From the NCBI GenBank assembly GCA_024233135.1, contig JACKPZ010000009.1, forward strand, positions 1 to 64,000: DNA of 64,000 bases, written 5' to 3'. Position 1 is the stretch's first letter. Each line of letters starts with the position of its first letter. Source of the DNA: Akkermansiaceae bacterium (GTDB lineage Bacteria > Verrucomicrobiota > Verrucomicrobiia > Verrucomicrobiales > Akkermansiaceae). Shown here piece after piece: positions 1 through 7,818 of the stretch. The notes beneath the pieces were generated by a model. It worked only from the letters and a program-made list of their open reading frames with translations, did no database searches and had not been told where the DNA came from. Made by a program: the position numbers and the translations under genes.

Positions 1-194
1 TCGGCGCCCCATCCTATTTCTCGTTAACGGTGCGGAGGTGGGATCGAGGCATCGAATCTCGGTTCCACCTCCGCTCCGATCGGAACGCCACAACGCCTCT
101 AGCAAGCCACCAATCTGGGTTTTTCGGATCCTGCGGGACTGAACTTGGCGATCGAGTCGTTTCCTGCTTGGCTGGCCTCCGGCCACGCAGACCC

Positions 195-458
195 ATGAAC
201 GCCCTCGAACGCTCTCTGATCGAAAAAGCCGGTTACGCGAACGGTTGGGAGAACGTACTTGAAAGCACCCCGGAGCGCGTCGTCATGTTCTCCGCCCGCC
301 ACAAGGCGGAGGCCGTCATTTCCCCTGCGGACGAGAGCACTTGGAGGGTCGAGATTACCAAAGGTCCCCCACTGTCCAAGCTTGGGCGCTCGTTTCCCGT
401 GCTTCCCGGACCGGCGGACCCGTTTTGTGCGGCACCGAGTTCGCTCTCGCCCCTATAG
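195..458 (+). pseudogene. N-terminal fragment of an HNH-endonuclease-like protein
   Basis: The 87-residue reading frame begins MNALERSLIEKAGYANGWE and continues with VVMFSARHKAEA and a GRSFP segment. As I remember the family, this matches the N-terminal domain of HNH endonucleases that carry the catalytic HNH module about 150-200 residues later. After about residue 68 the similarity stops, the frame becomes Pro/Ser-rich and it ends, so the catalytic half is missing. The end of the opposite-strand repeat gene lies within 10 bp of the break. I infer a truncated remnant, possibly cut when the neighbouring cassette was inserted. A real short protein cannot be excluded. Confidence 0.45.
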
Positions 459-1643
459 CTCAAACCCGGGACCATCGCGGAGCGCGTGCCTCGCTTGCCT
501 TTCCGCCCAACGCTTTCGAGCCTCCGGATGTCCAACCCACTCCCCGCCGCAAAGCACCTGTGCTGGGAAAAAATCCGGCGCTGATTCGGTAATCAAATCC
601 CCGCCGACCCACCGCAGACTCGGGGCATCGACTGCAATTGCCTCGTCGGCTTCCAGGCTGCCGGACAACGACACAAGATTCGGGGCGGAAATCCGCTTTG
701 CGTGGGGCACCAGAAGATCCCCGTGAATGTGGGTGAAATCGGTCCTAACGGCGATCTTCCCCTCATTGCGAATCGAAGCGTGAAGAATCCGTTCGCCTCC
801 GCTGCCGACACGGATGAATTCCCGCGCATGCGGGGCAGAAATCTCATGGGGGGCCAAGACCAGACAGGGCGCATGAATCGACCGCGCACGGTTGCAACTC
901 ACGTATCCCGCCACCCGGGCAAGCTCGGGTGACGATACCCGTTTTGCGCGGTCTGCTTGTATGGCCCCCTCCACTTGGCGCAGGGCGGGAAGACTGAGGT
1001 CATTGACCCCATCGAGATTGAGGTCAGCCAACACATGGGCAAGCTTGGGAAGCGAGGCGCATCCGGCACTCCGGGCTAGAAATTCGCCGTTCACCACCCC
1101 CAGATCGGGAGCATGAATAGTGGCTGCTCCCGCCAAGTATAGACCGCCCACGGAAGTGAGCTTGGGTGCATGCAACTCGGTCACCGCGCCAGCCCACAAA
1201 CTTTCCTCGATCCGTTCCAGGCAGGGTATCTCGATTTCCGTAGCTGACCACGCCACCACCTCGCCTCCAACGACGCGCAGGTTGGGAGCACGAACGACCG
1301 CTGCCTTTTCAAGGTGCACCGCTCCACCGACCGAATGCCACGGCAGATGCACTTCGCCCGTCCGGTCATCAACATACGATGAGAGCAGATGGAACTCTCC
1401 CGTTTCGGATACTCTCTCCAGTCGATTTTTCGGAATTGTCTCGGCCTGCAGACCGTTCATCAACCACGCCGGGAACTCCACGCCGTTGCTTCGCTGTCGC
1501 AGACCATGCCAGCGGCCGTGCTGGCTAAACCCAGCTATCAGCAACTCGTCAATCCGACGCGTGCGCTGATATTCCGCGCAGGCGTCGCGCACCCGCAGGT
1601 CCCACTCATAGCTCGACGTGTCATGGTAGAGTTGCACGCTCAT
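453..1643 (-). CDS. Beta-solenoid-like repeat protein with C-terminal GFEL tail (paralogue 1)
   Basis: This 396-residue protein is not one I can name. Starts farther upstream (up to 1880) are possible, but they would overlap the next gene and add a low-complexity leader; ATG at 1643 gives an N-terminus comparable to the paralogue at 3789-4688. The N-terminal part contains FSQHGRW. The middle is built of roughly 20-residue units of the form I-x-A-P-x-L-x-x-V-G-G, which suggests a right-handed beta-solenoid. The C-terminus has GGEW, then HP, and ends ARHALRDGPGFEL. The same N-terminal, repeat and C-terminal signatures occur in the gene at 3789-4688, and the tail also in 6899-7786. There is no signal peptide, so a cytoplasmic protein is likely. 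It is probably co-transcribed with the 104-residue gene 59 bp upstream. Confidence 0.7.
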   Translation of the reverse strand: MSVQLYHDTSSYEWDLRVRDACAEYQRTRRIDELLIAGFSQHGRWHGLRQRSNGVEFPAWLMNGLQAETIPKNRLERVSETGEFHLLSSYVDDRTGEVHLPWHSVGGAVHLEKAAVVRAPNLRVVGGEVVAWSATEIEIPCLERIEESLWAGAVTELHAPKLTSVGGLYLAGAATIHAPDLGVVNGEFLARSAGCASLPKLAHVLADLNLDGVNDLSLPALRQVEGAIQADRAKRVSSPELARVAGYVSCNRARSIHAPCLVLAPHEISAPHAREFIRVGSGGERILHASIRNEGKIAVRTDFTHIHGDLLVPHAKRISAPNLVSLSGSLEADEAIAVDAPSLRWVGGDLITESAPDFFPAQVLCGGEWVGHPEARKRWAERQARHALRDGPGFEL

Positions 1644-1702
1644 TCGTGTTTTCTGGTTTTTGTGTATTTGCTTATCCGCTTCGGAGATTCGCCACGACCT
1701 AC

Positions 1703-2017
1703 CTATTTCGACCGCCTCATCCATTCCTCTTCCTCCACGATGTGGAACCGCACTCCTCGATGGAGATACGCCCCCTTGCAGGTGGTCTCGGCCCAGTAGC
1801 GGGTCAAACTTGGATCGGAAGCGCGGCGGAAAGGGCGGTGGCAATAGACACTCCACCGGTCTGCAACAGCCATTCGACAAAAGCCGACCAAAAACTCGAC
1901 GGAGCCGTATCGCTGGGTAACGGCGAGGACAAAGCCGTCGTCAACCTCGATCAGAAACAGGCTGTCGTCGGGAACGGCGGCGCCGCGGCCACGGAATTGG
2001 AACATTGGGCTCATCAA
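1703..2017 (-). CDS. Hypothetical protein, 104 residues
   Basis: A small protein of unknown family lies directly upstream of the repeat protein gene on the same strand and ends 59 bp before its start. It has a hydrophobic beta-rich core (around SLFLIEVDDGFVLAVTQRYG) and an acidic, basic-ended C-terminus (EEEEWMRRSK). There is no signal peptide or membrane segment. Position and strand suggest an operon with 453-1643. The start could be either of two adjacent ATGs (2017 or 2014). The coding call rests on plausible composition and gene spacing, without a recognised homologue. Confidence 0.5.
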   Translation of the reverse strand: MMSPMFQFRGRGAAVPDDSLFLIEVDDGFVLAVTQRYGSVEFLVGFCRMAVADRWSVYCHRPFRRASDPSLTRYWAETTCKGAYLHRGVRFHIVEEEEWMRRSK

Positions 2018-2144
2018 CCACCAAACGCGTTTCGCTGCCGAGATGTACAGGTGCCTCCACGAAAATATTCAAAATTTCGGTCGGGTACAACCCAGCCAAG
2101 AAACGCGTTGATTTGTCAGAGGAGAGAATCTCCCACCAACCGTA
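2018..2144. promoter_or_regulatory. Divergent intergenic region, probable promoters
   Basis: This 127-bp gap separates a leftward gene pair (ending at 453) from the rightward metallophosphoesterase gene. It is more AT-rich in the middle (around 2060-2100) than the flanking genes. Both transcription units must start in or near it, but I see no convincing -35/-10 pair or operator. Confidence 0.3.
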
Positions 2145-2969
2145 ATGTCTGAACACCCCATCAAATCCACCAAGCTCCTGTGGGCGAGCGACTTGCACCT
2201 CGACCGCGCTGATGACGAATCCCTTGCCCGATTTATCGACGAACTTGCAGGAATCGACTACGACATCGCAGTGGTGACCGGAGACATCTCCTCGTCGGAC
2301 CAGTTGGGACGCCACCTGACCATGCTGGCACGCGCAACGAGACCTCGCCCTCTGGCTTTCGTACTCGGTAATCACGACACCTCCCGAACCACGTTCCGGG
2401 AGGTTCAAGAGGTTGTTGCGAACGTCTGCCAGAAGGAGGAGAACCTCCGGCATCTCGATAAGGGCACCATCCTGCCGCTCAACCGGACGACCGCTCTCGT
2501 TGGAAATGGTGCATGTGCTGAAGCCAGTGCCAAAGTCTCGAACTTTCCCGAAAAGAGGAAACGCGGCGCAAGAAGCACTGCGTCACGTCAACGCCGGCGA
2601 CGCGAAGAGGGGGGCCAAGCCATGCGCGATCGTGATCGCAAATCCGCCGATGCGCTCCGCGCGACCCTGCCGCTTGCGTTAACACGTTACAATCATGTGA
2701 TCGTGGCGACTCACGTGCCCCCGTTTCCGACCGCGGCGTTGTTCAACGGCAGACGCAGTTCGAAACCAGCGCAATTCGCAGACCTATCCGCCGGACTGGT
2801 CCTGATCGGATTCGCCAAGCAGTTCCCGGACAAATTGATCACGACCCTCGCAGGCCATACCCACTGTCGGGCGCGCCAATGGATCCTGCCGTCCCTCCAA
2901 ATCCTTGTTGCGGCAGCCCAACCGGGCAAGCCGGCATTCGAGGATGTCATCGAGCTTGCCGGTTATTGA
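2145..2969 (+). CDS. Metallophosphoesterase (calcineurin-like), possibly damaged in the middle
   Basis: The 274-residue protein carries the dinuclear-metal motifs of the calcineurin-like phosphoesterase superfamily in order: SDLHLD near residue 15, GDIS near 48, GNHD near 77, THVPPF near 190 and AGHTH near 235. The substrate is unknown; relatives cleave phosphomono- or diesters. There is no signal peptide, so it probably acts in the cytoplasm. All metal-binding motifs are present, but residues about 125-165 are a run of Arg, Lys and Ser unlike the usual fold and could reflect compensating frameshifts. The gene stands alone, divergent from the repeat-protein pair and followed after 160 bp by a sigma-like gene. 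Confidence 0.85.
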   Translation: MSEHPIKSTKLLWASDLHLDRADDESLARFIDELAGIDYDIAVVTGDISSSDQLGRHLTMLARATRPRPLAFVLGNHDTSRTTFREVQEVVANVCQKEENLRHLDKGTILPLNRTTALVGNGACAEASAKVSNFPEKRKRGARSTASRQRRRREEGGQAMRDRDRKSADALRATLPLALTRYNHVIVATHVPPFPTAALFNGRRSSKPAQFADLSAGLVLIGFAKQFPDKLITTLAGHTHCRARQWILPSLQILVAAAQPGKPAFEDVIELAGY

Positions 2970-3128
2970 TCCGCCCACAGGCGTCAGAATGCCTTTTCAA
3001 TTTGGGACCTGTGGAGGTTTTCACCTCACGAGGTCTACCGAAGGAAAGTCAGGCCCGGTGCAATGCACCACAAAACCGCAAAGAAACAAAAACGTCACAG
3101 CGCATCTTCGAAATTCCCTCGCTTCGAG

Positions 3129-3719
3129 ATGGCAAACAATTGGGAGGAATTGAATCAACTCGCTCAACAACTGAATGAGATTGCCCGTTTTCGACTTCGA
3201 GATGGCGTTCTCAACGGCGTGCTCGGAGGGCGCGAGGCCGAGATTCGGCAGGACGCCATCCTGATGGTTCTTGATTGGTATCTCAGGCGCGCTTCCCGTT
3301 CGTCCGACGTGGAGGAGACTGCAAGCTCCTGGGCCTCAGAGCGCCTGCTGGCCAAGGCCCTTGCCTTCGTCAAGAAGCAGCATGCGCGGCAGCTAACCAA
3401 TGAAGCCGATCGCCACGTCGAAGCTGCCGAATGGAATATGGGGAGCTGTTTTCATCACTACTGCAAGGGCATGCATGATTGGCCGGAGGAATCCAAACAT
3501 GAGATGCTCCGACAGGCCATCCACACCGCGGTCCACACGAAGCTGATCAGCCACAGCAACGCCTCCATTGCTCTATTGGTACTCCGGGCTGGGGAACCCG
3601 TTCCGATGGTGGCCGAGCGCCTCGGCGTCAAGCGGGGCGCGATCTACCAACGGCTGCACCGTGTGCGGGAGAAGATCGCTCCCATTATTGCGAACCTGGA
3701 CCCGCCTTCTGCGCACTGA
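3129..3719 (+). CDS. Sigma-70-like/HTH regulatory protein
   Basis: This 196-residue protein (an alternative ATG lies at 3063) has a helical N-terminal part and, near the C-terminus, a clear helix-turn-helix reading VPMVAERLGVKRGAIYQRLHR. That segment resembles sigma factor region 4. The preceding segment (WASERLLAKALAFVKKQHAR) is where a region-2-like core-binding helix would sit, but it is too diverged to be sure. It ends 69 bp before the repeat protein gene at 3789 and probably shares its transcript, so it is a candidate regulator of that gene. It might equally be a DNA-binding protein unrelated to true sigma factors. I assign no specific regulon. Confidence 0.6.
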   Translation: MANNWEELNQLAQQLNEIARFRLRDGVLNGVLGGREAEIRQDAILMVLDWYLRRASRSSDVEETASSWASERLLAKALAFVKKQHARQLTNEADRHVEAAEWNMGSCFHHYCKGMHDWPEESKHEMLRQAIHTAVHTKLISHSNASIALLVLRAGEPVPMVAERLGVKRGAIYQRLHRVREKIAPIIANLDPPSAH

Positions 3720-3788
3720 GTGACCTTTTCATGGTCGACCGGCGATCCCGCCGGTCGGCTTCACTTCGGCAAGAACACGCAACACCCC

Positions 3789-4688
3789 ATGAACGAACTC
3801 GAAATTCTCAAACTCACGAAACGCTACGCGCTAACCGGAGAAATCCCGGACGACCTGATTTCATTCTTTAGCCAAGACGGCCGTTGGCTCGGCGACCGCA
3901 GAAGCTGGCGACGCAGCACCTATGTCATCGCGCTCAAACGGATGCGGCACGCGGTGCTGCCGGCAGCGCGGCGAACGGCACGTTGTCGCTCTGGTCAGCG
4001 GCTACTGACGTCGCTCGTTTTGCGCAACCGGCGACCTGTAGTGATTCCCTATTGCGAGGTTGCGGGTAGCATTCACGTCAGTGCTGACGTCACGATCTCC
4101 GCACCGCACCTGCGGAGCGTGGGCCGGCATTTCAACACCAGCACAACGGCATTGGTGGATCTACCGCAACTGCTGCGTGTCGGAGGAGATTTCCACGCAC
4201 GTGCAAGCTGCGAGTTGAACGCCCGCCGACTGCAACGGGTCGATGGAGACATGGGGATCACCGGATACGATTTCCCGGTCCTGCAAGTGGTCGGCGGGAG
4301 GTTGTCAATAGGTTGGGGCTGCCGAATCCAGACACCTCACCTCCGAAGCGTCGGCGGGACTTTGCAAGCTTGCGCCGTTTCGAGCTTCGAGGCTCCGCTG
4401 CTGCAGACTGTGGGAGGAGACCTCATCACAGCCAGCCTGACCCTGGTGGTTGCGGTTCCCGTGCTTGAGAGCATCGGTGGCAGTCTATTGGTGGATTGGA
4501 CCGAGGTCATCGTCGCCCCTCGACTCACTCGCGTCGGTGGCTCGATCCATAGTTCCCACGCCGATCGGTTTATCGGCGGCAAGATCATGATTGGCGGCGA
4601 GTGGAAAGCCCACCCCCGGGCCCTTCTCCAATGGCGAGCTAACGAGGCAGCCAAGGAGGCTTTGCGAGATCCAGGCATCCAACTGTGA
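3789..4688 (+). CDS. Beta-solenoid-like repeat protein with C-terminal DPGIQL tail (paralogue 2)
   Basis: A 299-residue protein of unknown function. The ATG at 3789 (MNELEILKLTKRYALTGEIP) is preferred over a GTG at 3720 that directly follows the previous stop codon. The N-terminus has FFSQDGRW, matching FSQHGRW in paralogue 1. From about residue 95 it is made of about 21-residue units such as ISAPHLRSVG, LVDLPQLLRVGGDF and IQTPHLRSVGGTL. The end contains IGGEW, AHP and then AAKEALRDPGIQL. Residues about 40-85 are Arg-rich and less like paralogue 1. It follows the sigma-like gene in the same direction. Confidence 0.7.
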   Translation: MNELEILKLTKRYALTGEIPDDLISFFSQDGRWLGDRRSWRRSTYVIALKRMRHAVLPAARRTARCRSGQRLLTSLVLRNRRPVVIPYCEVAGSIHVSADVTISAPHLRSVGRHFNTSTTALVDLPQLLRVGGDFHARASCELNARRLQRVDGDMGITGYDFPVLQVVGGRLSIGWGCRIQTPHLRSVGGTLQACAVSSFEAPLLQTVGGDLITASLTLVVAVPVLESIGGSLLVDWTEVIVAPRLTRVGGSIHSSHADRFIGGKIMIGGEWKAHPRALLQWRANEAAKEALRDPGIQL

Positions 4689-5142
4689 ATGGGATCCGCG
4701 GCTGGCTCCAACAGCCACAAAAGCCCCTCGTGTATCGCGGCACGCCAAAATTTTTAATCTGCAAACCTTCAGGAAGACCGCTAAGTCAGACTTTCTTAAA
4801 AAAGTTCTCGACAAGAGCCGTCCGCTGATCGTAAGCAAGTGACCAGGTGGATAAAGAACCGTCCAAACGAGAACTGCTCTTCGTGGGAGAATCCAAGGAT
4901 TACTCCGCGGCTGAGGGCGCTTGTTCCAACGAGGCGGTCCAAACACCGCGAAAAAAGATTACCTCATGGGTTCGGTACACGACAGCGGCTTGTGACAGGG
5001 CCGTTGGAAGAAGCCGCGGGTGCGGCTTGCCGATCCTCCGGAGACGGGCCGGGAAGAGTCAAGGAGGGCGAGTTCGCCCAAACCTGCCGCGCGCTAACCA
5101 AGGCGCGTGGTGGGAAACCCCTGACCACCTTCCTCGCCCGCC
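4689..5142. other. 454-bp gap without a convincing gene
   Basis: Two overlapping plus-strand reading frames cross this gap, but both are Arg/Pro/Ser-rich and look like chance frames. An AT-richer stretch at about 4745-4805 is the most likely place for a promoter of the HTH gene at 5143. I see no tRNA, strong terminator or repeat of flanking sequence. Confidence 0.4.
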
Positions 5143-5510
5143 ATGGTTGCCCCGCGTCGCAAGCCAGCTCCTCTAGAGCCGGACCTCAGTTCACTGCCCG
5201 ATTTCCAGCTGCTCCATGAACTTCTCGCTCACGTCAGCGAGGAGCGATTTTCGAAGCTAAAGGCGCTCGCATGGGAAATGATGCGGCGTTACACGGCATG
5301 GGTCGCAGAACAGCCTCCTGCATCGTCGAGAGACTACAACGCGATACTCGGCGAGGCGCGGTGGGGCGATGCCAAGCGGGTTGAAGCAATATTCGGAGTT
5401 AAGCGGGGTGTCGTAAACGGGCTCGTGGACAAGGGCCTAATCAAATCCAAAGTCCTCGGCGAGGATCCCGACACCAGCACCACATCCGTTAAGAAGAAGG
5501 CCAAACGAAT

Positions 5511-5514
5511 TTAT
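5511..5514. repeat. Target site duplication TTAT, left copy
   Basis: TTAT directly precedes the left inverted repeat of the insertion sequence and is repeated exactly after the right end at 6821-6824. A 4-bp duplication fits several IS5-family groups. Confidence 0.8.
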
Positions 5515-5526
5515 GGGGACTTCCAT
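5515..5526 (+). repeat. IS left terminal inverted repeat
   Basis: GGGGACTTCCAT at the left end is perfectly inverted at the right end. Matching becomes imperfect beyond 12 bases. Confidence 0.85.
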
Positions 5527-5672
5527 AAACCATGATTTCTGAAGGCAGGCGTTGGAGTTCCGAGGGTTCGCGGGCGAAAAGCGGGTGCGGACGGCGCGAG
5601 ATTAGGCGCCGGCCCTGGGTCGCGGGGCGTGTTTCTTCGCGTGGCTTCGAGGTTTTACCATATCTGTCGAGA

Positions 5673-6746
5673 TCATCCAAGTTGCGGCGTCGTCCTACCA
5701 AGAAGCTTCAGTCGGACAATCTGCTCGGTCCTGGCCATGTTGTAGACGAGATTGCAGAAGATAATCGATGCGCGGTTCCTGGCATATCCGATGTAACGCT
5801 TGTACATCGCACGCATGCTGCCCGTCATGAACCCGAAGACATGCTCGACCCTCGATCGCTTTCGAGACTTGGCCCGGTTGGATCGCTTCTGTTTACGGGT
5901 CAGCGGTCGGTTGCGGGCGCCCTTCTCGCAGACATGCCCCTTGATTTTCTTGCGCTTGAGGACATCGACGCAGGCGGGTCCCGTATAGCCGGCGTCCAGC
6001 CAGGTCGGGCAATCTCCCTCGCGGGTCACCGCATCGAGGGCCTGACTATCGTGAACCGATGCATCGGTGACCTCTGCCCGGACCACCAGCTTGCTCTCAA
6101 GATCGACGTTCACATGGTTCTTGTAACCGTAGAAGGTCTGCTGGTTCTTCTTCGTCCAGCGGGCGTCGAGATCCTTGTGGGCAAGGCGTTTCGGGTCGTC
6201 TTCCCAGCCCTCGGGGATCTCTCCGCGCTTGATCGCTTCGTTCTCCTCCTTGCGATTGCGCTGGCGGGGAACTTCGACAAAGGAGGCGTCCACAAGGTTC
6301 CCCTTACGAGTCACGAAACCCTTGGACGCGAGATACTCCGCGTGGACCGAGAAGAGTTCCTCGAAGAGACCAGCCTCGGTGAGCTTCTCACGAAACTCGC
6401 GGATCGTGTTCTGGTCCGGCACGGTGTCAGCCTCAGTGATACCGAGGAAGCGGTGAAAGCTTCGCCGGTCGAGGATTTGAAATTGCGTCTGCTCGTCGGC
6501 GAGGCCGTAAAGGGACTGAAGCACGAGGACACGGAACATAAAGATGGGCCGGAAGGGAGGCCTGCCACCAGGACCCTTCGGATCGGTCCGAGGAATGCGG
6601 GCGAGGACCGGTTGGAATATCTCCCAGTCCATGATCGCGTTGAGATTTGCAAGAGGATCGCCCATCTTGTCAATCTGCGAAAGGCGGTCCATCGAGTCGA
6701 ACAGACCGGGCTGCGCGCTTTCAATATATTTCTTCTCCTTGGCCAT
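5673..6746 (-). CDS. IS5-family transposase (DDE)
   Basis: The 357-residue protein catalyses cut-and-paste movement of the surrounding element. The N-terminal part (residues about 50-130, GRPPFRPIFMFRVLVLQ) is the DUF772-type domain typical of IS5 transposases. The catalytic DDE triad is visible as GNLVDASFV (first Asp), TWLDAGYTG (second Asp) and SRVEHVFGFM (Glu). A basic stretch before the last motif (KQKRSNRAKSRKRSR) is typical. Length matches full-size relatives and there is no frameshift. The start ATG at 6746 lies about 70 bp inside the right inverted repeat, leaving room for a promoter. Confidence 0.95.
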   Translation of the reverse strand: MAKEKKYIESAQPGLFDSMDRLSQIDKMGDPLANLNAIMDWEIFQPVLARIPRTDPKGPGGRPPFRPIFMFRVLVLQSLYGLADEQTQFQILDRRSFHRFLGITEADTVPDQNTIREFREKLTEAGLFEELFSVHAEYLASKGFVTRKGNLVDASFVEVPRQRNRKEENEAIKRGEIPEGWEDDPKRLAHKDLDARWTKKNQQTFYGYKNHVNVDLESKLVVRAEVTDASVHDSQALDAVTREGDCPTWLDAGYTGPACVDVLKRKKIKGHVCEKGARNRPLTRKQKRSNRAKSRKRSRVEHVFGFMTGSMRAMYKRYIGYARNRASIIFCNLVYNMARTEQIVRLKLLGRTTPQLG

Positions 6747-6808
6747 GGAGATAAATCAACAGCATTTTACGTTCCATTCTCCATTGAAACTCAACATTTT
6801 ACGAGTAA

Positions 6809-6820
6809 ATGGAAGTCCCC
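6809..6820 (-). repeat. IS right terminal inverted repeat
   Basis: ATGGAAGTCCCC here is the exact complement of the left-end repeat at 5515-5526. Confidence 0.85.
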
Positions 6821-6824
6821 TTAT
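6821..6824. repeat. Target site duplication TTAT, right copy
   Basis: TTAT directly follows the right inverted repeat and matches 5511-5514. Confidence 0.8.
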
Positions 6825-6898
6825 GACCTCATCTCGATTCTCGATCATCTCGAATCATCCGATCCAAACACAATCACTCGAACCATCAGCAAATCCGC

Positions 6899-7786
6899 AT
6901 GAAACTTATCACGTCAGCCCAATTCCTGAAAAATGTCGAAGCCGACCCCTCTTGGGCAGCCAAACTCTCCCAACCCGTGAAGGTGACGAATTTCTGCAAC
7001 ATGGAAGGCACGGCCATTACCCATTTGTCGCCTCTGCTGATTTTCGGCGGACAATCAATTGATGGAACTGCTGCCAGCTTCGCGAACTGCCAATTCCTCA
7101 AGACGGCGGAAGGAGTTTTCGATGGTGCCGTGTATTTCGATCACTCCGCTATCACAGGAATTGGAGAACTGGCTGTCCGACAGGAAGATCGCAATGGAAT
7201 GGCGGCAAGTTTCAATGGGTGCCGCCGCCTCAAAGAAGCGCGAGGGACTTTTGCTGGCGCGGTTCGTTTCAGCGAGAGCGGCGTCGCAGCGATCGCCGAC
7301 TTGATCATCACGCGTGCGACCAATTCAGGCGTGGCCGCCCAGTTCATTGGTTGCAAGCATCTGAAGGAGGCCAAAGGGACTTACTATGGATCTGTCAACT
7401 TTTCCGAATCCGGCGTCGAAAGTATCGGCGATCTGCAAATCATGCTCTCGGACCACGACGGATTGGCAGCTTTGTTTGAAGATTGTAAGAAGCTCAGAAT
7501 CGCGCGGGGCTACTATTCCGGATTCGCCTCATTTGACAGATCATCCGTAAGTGTGATCGAAGATTTCGTGGTTTCTCGCAGTGCTGACGATGATTGTGCC
7601 ATTCCAGAGGCTAGCTTCATTGGCTGTCCGATTCGCTGGAAGGAAATCAAACTGCCTTGCCTGCTGGCGATCATCAAGCAGCGCTACCATGGAATCTGGG
7701 AGGCCGCGGCCGACACAATGGTTGCCCGGGAGAATGTGCGGATTAAGGCCCGAGAGGCGCTGTACGACCCAGGCATTGAACTCTGA
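6899..7786 (+). CDS. 44-residue-repeat protein with C-terminal DPGIEL tail (paralogue 3)
   Basis: This 295-residue protein contains four consecutive repeats of exactly 44 residues, beginning AASFANC, AASFNGC, AAQFIGC and AALFEDC. Each has the pattern C-x-x-L-K-x-A-x-G-x-x-x-G, then a Phe strand, S-x-V-x-x-I and a hydrophobic strand. Two 22-residue half-turns per repeat would suit a beta-solenoid. It ends AREALYDPGIEL, almost the tail of paralogue 2 (AAKEALRDPGIQL), although its repeats are diverged. The ATG overlaps the restored stop of the interrupted HTH gene. A small membrane protein gene and an RT gene follow after 33 bp. The function is unknown and there is no signal peptide. Confidence 0.75.
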   Translation: MKLITSAQFLKNVEADPSWAAKLSQPVKVTNFCNMEGTAITHLSPLLIFGGQSIDGTAASFANCQFLKTAEGVFDGAVYFDHSAITGIGELAVRQEDRNGMAASFNGCRRLKEARGTFAGAVRFSESGVAAIADLIITRATNSGVAAQFIGCKHLKEAKGTYYGSVNFSESGVESIGDLQIMLSDHDGLAALFEDCKKLRIARGYYSGFASFDRSSVSVIEDFVVSRSADDDCAIPEASFIGCPIRWKEIKLPCLLAIIKQRYHGIWEAAADTMVARENVRIKAREALYDPGIEL

Positions 7787-7818
7787 AAAGAAACCTATCG
7801 GATCAGACTCACGTTTTC

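Larger units (their letters stand above)
5515..6820 (-). mobile_element. IS5-family insertion sequence, about 1306 bp, complete
   Basis: The element is bounded by inverted repeats (GGGGACTTCCAT at 5515 and its complement at 6809-6820), flanked by TTAT duplications, and carries one intact transposase gene on the minus strand. It sits inside a small HTH gene. Intact ends, intact target duplication and an unbroken transposase point to a fairly recent insertion. Confidence 0.9.
5143..6902 (+). pseudogene. Excisionase/MerR-like HTH protein gene interrupted by an IS5-family element
   Basis: The frame from 5143 encodes a protein with an HTH-like segment, RVEAIFGVKRGVVNGLVDKG, followed by a basic stretch KKKAKRIY. 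At 5514 it is cut by the insertion sequence and ends 21 bp later in IS sequence. If the IS and one TTAT copy are removed, the frame continues at 6825 as DLISILDHLESSDP and ends in ISKSA at a TGA (6900-6902), giving a 149-residue protein. That restored stop overlaps the ATG of the next gene by four bases (ATGA), strong support that this was the original gene. The restored protein resembles small excisionase/MerR-type DNA-binding proteins. It was probably translationally coupled to the repeat protein. The truncated 130-residue form may still be made. Confidence 0.8.

Noticed and set aside
5532..6902. 456-residue plus-strand frame across the insertion sequence
   Set aside because: It is antisense to the transposase through nearly its full length; only its last 25 codons are real, as the end of the interrupted HTH gene.
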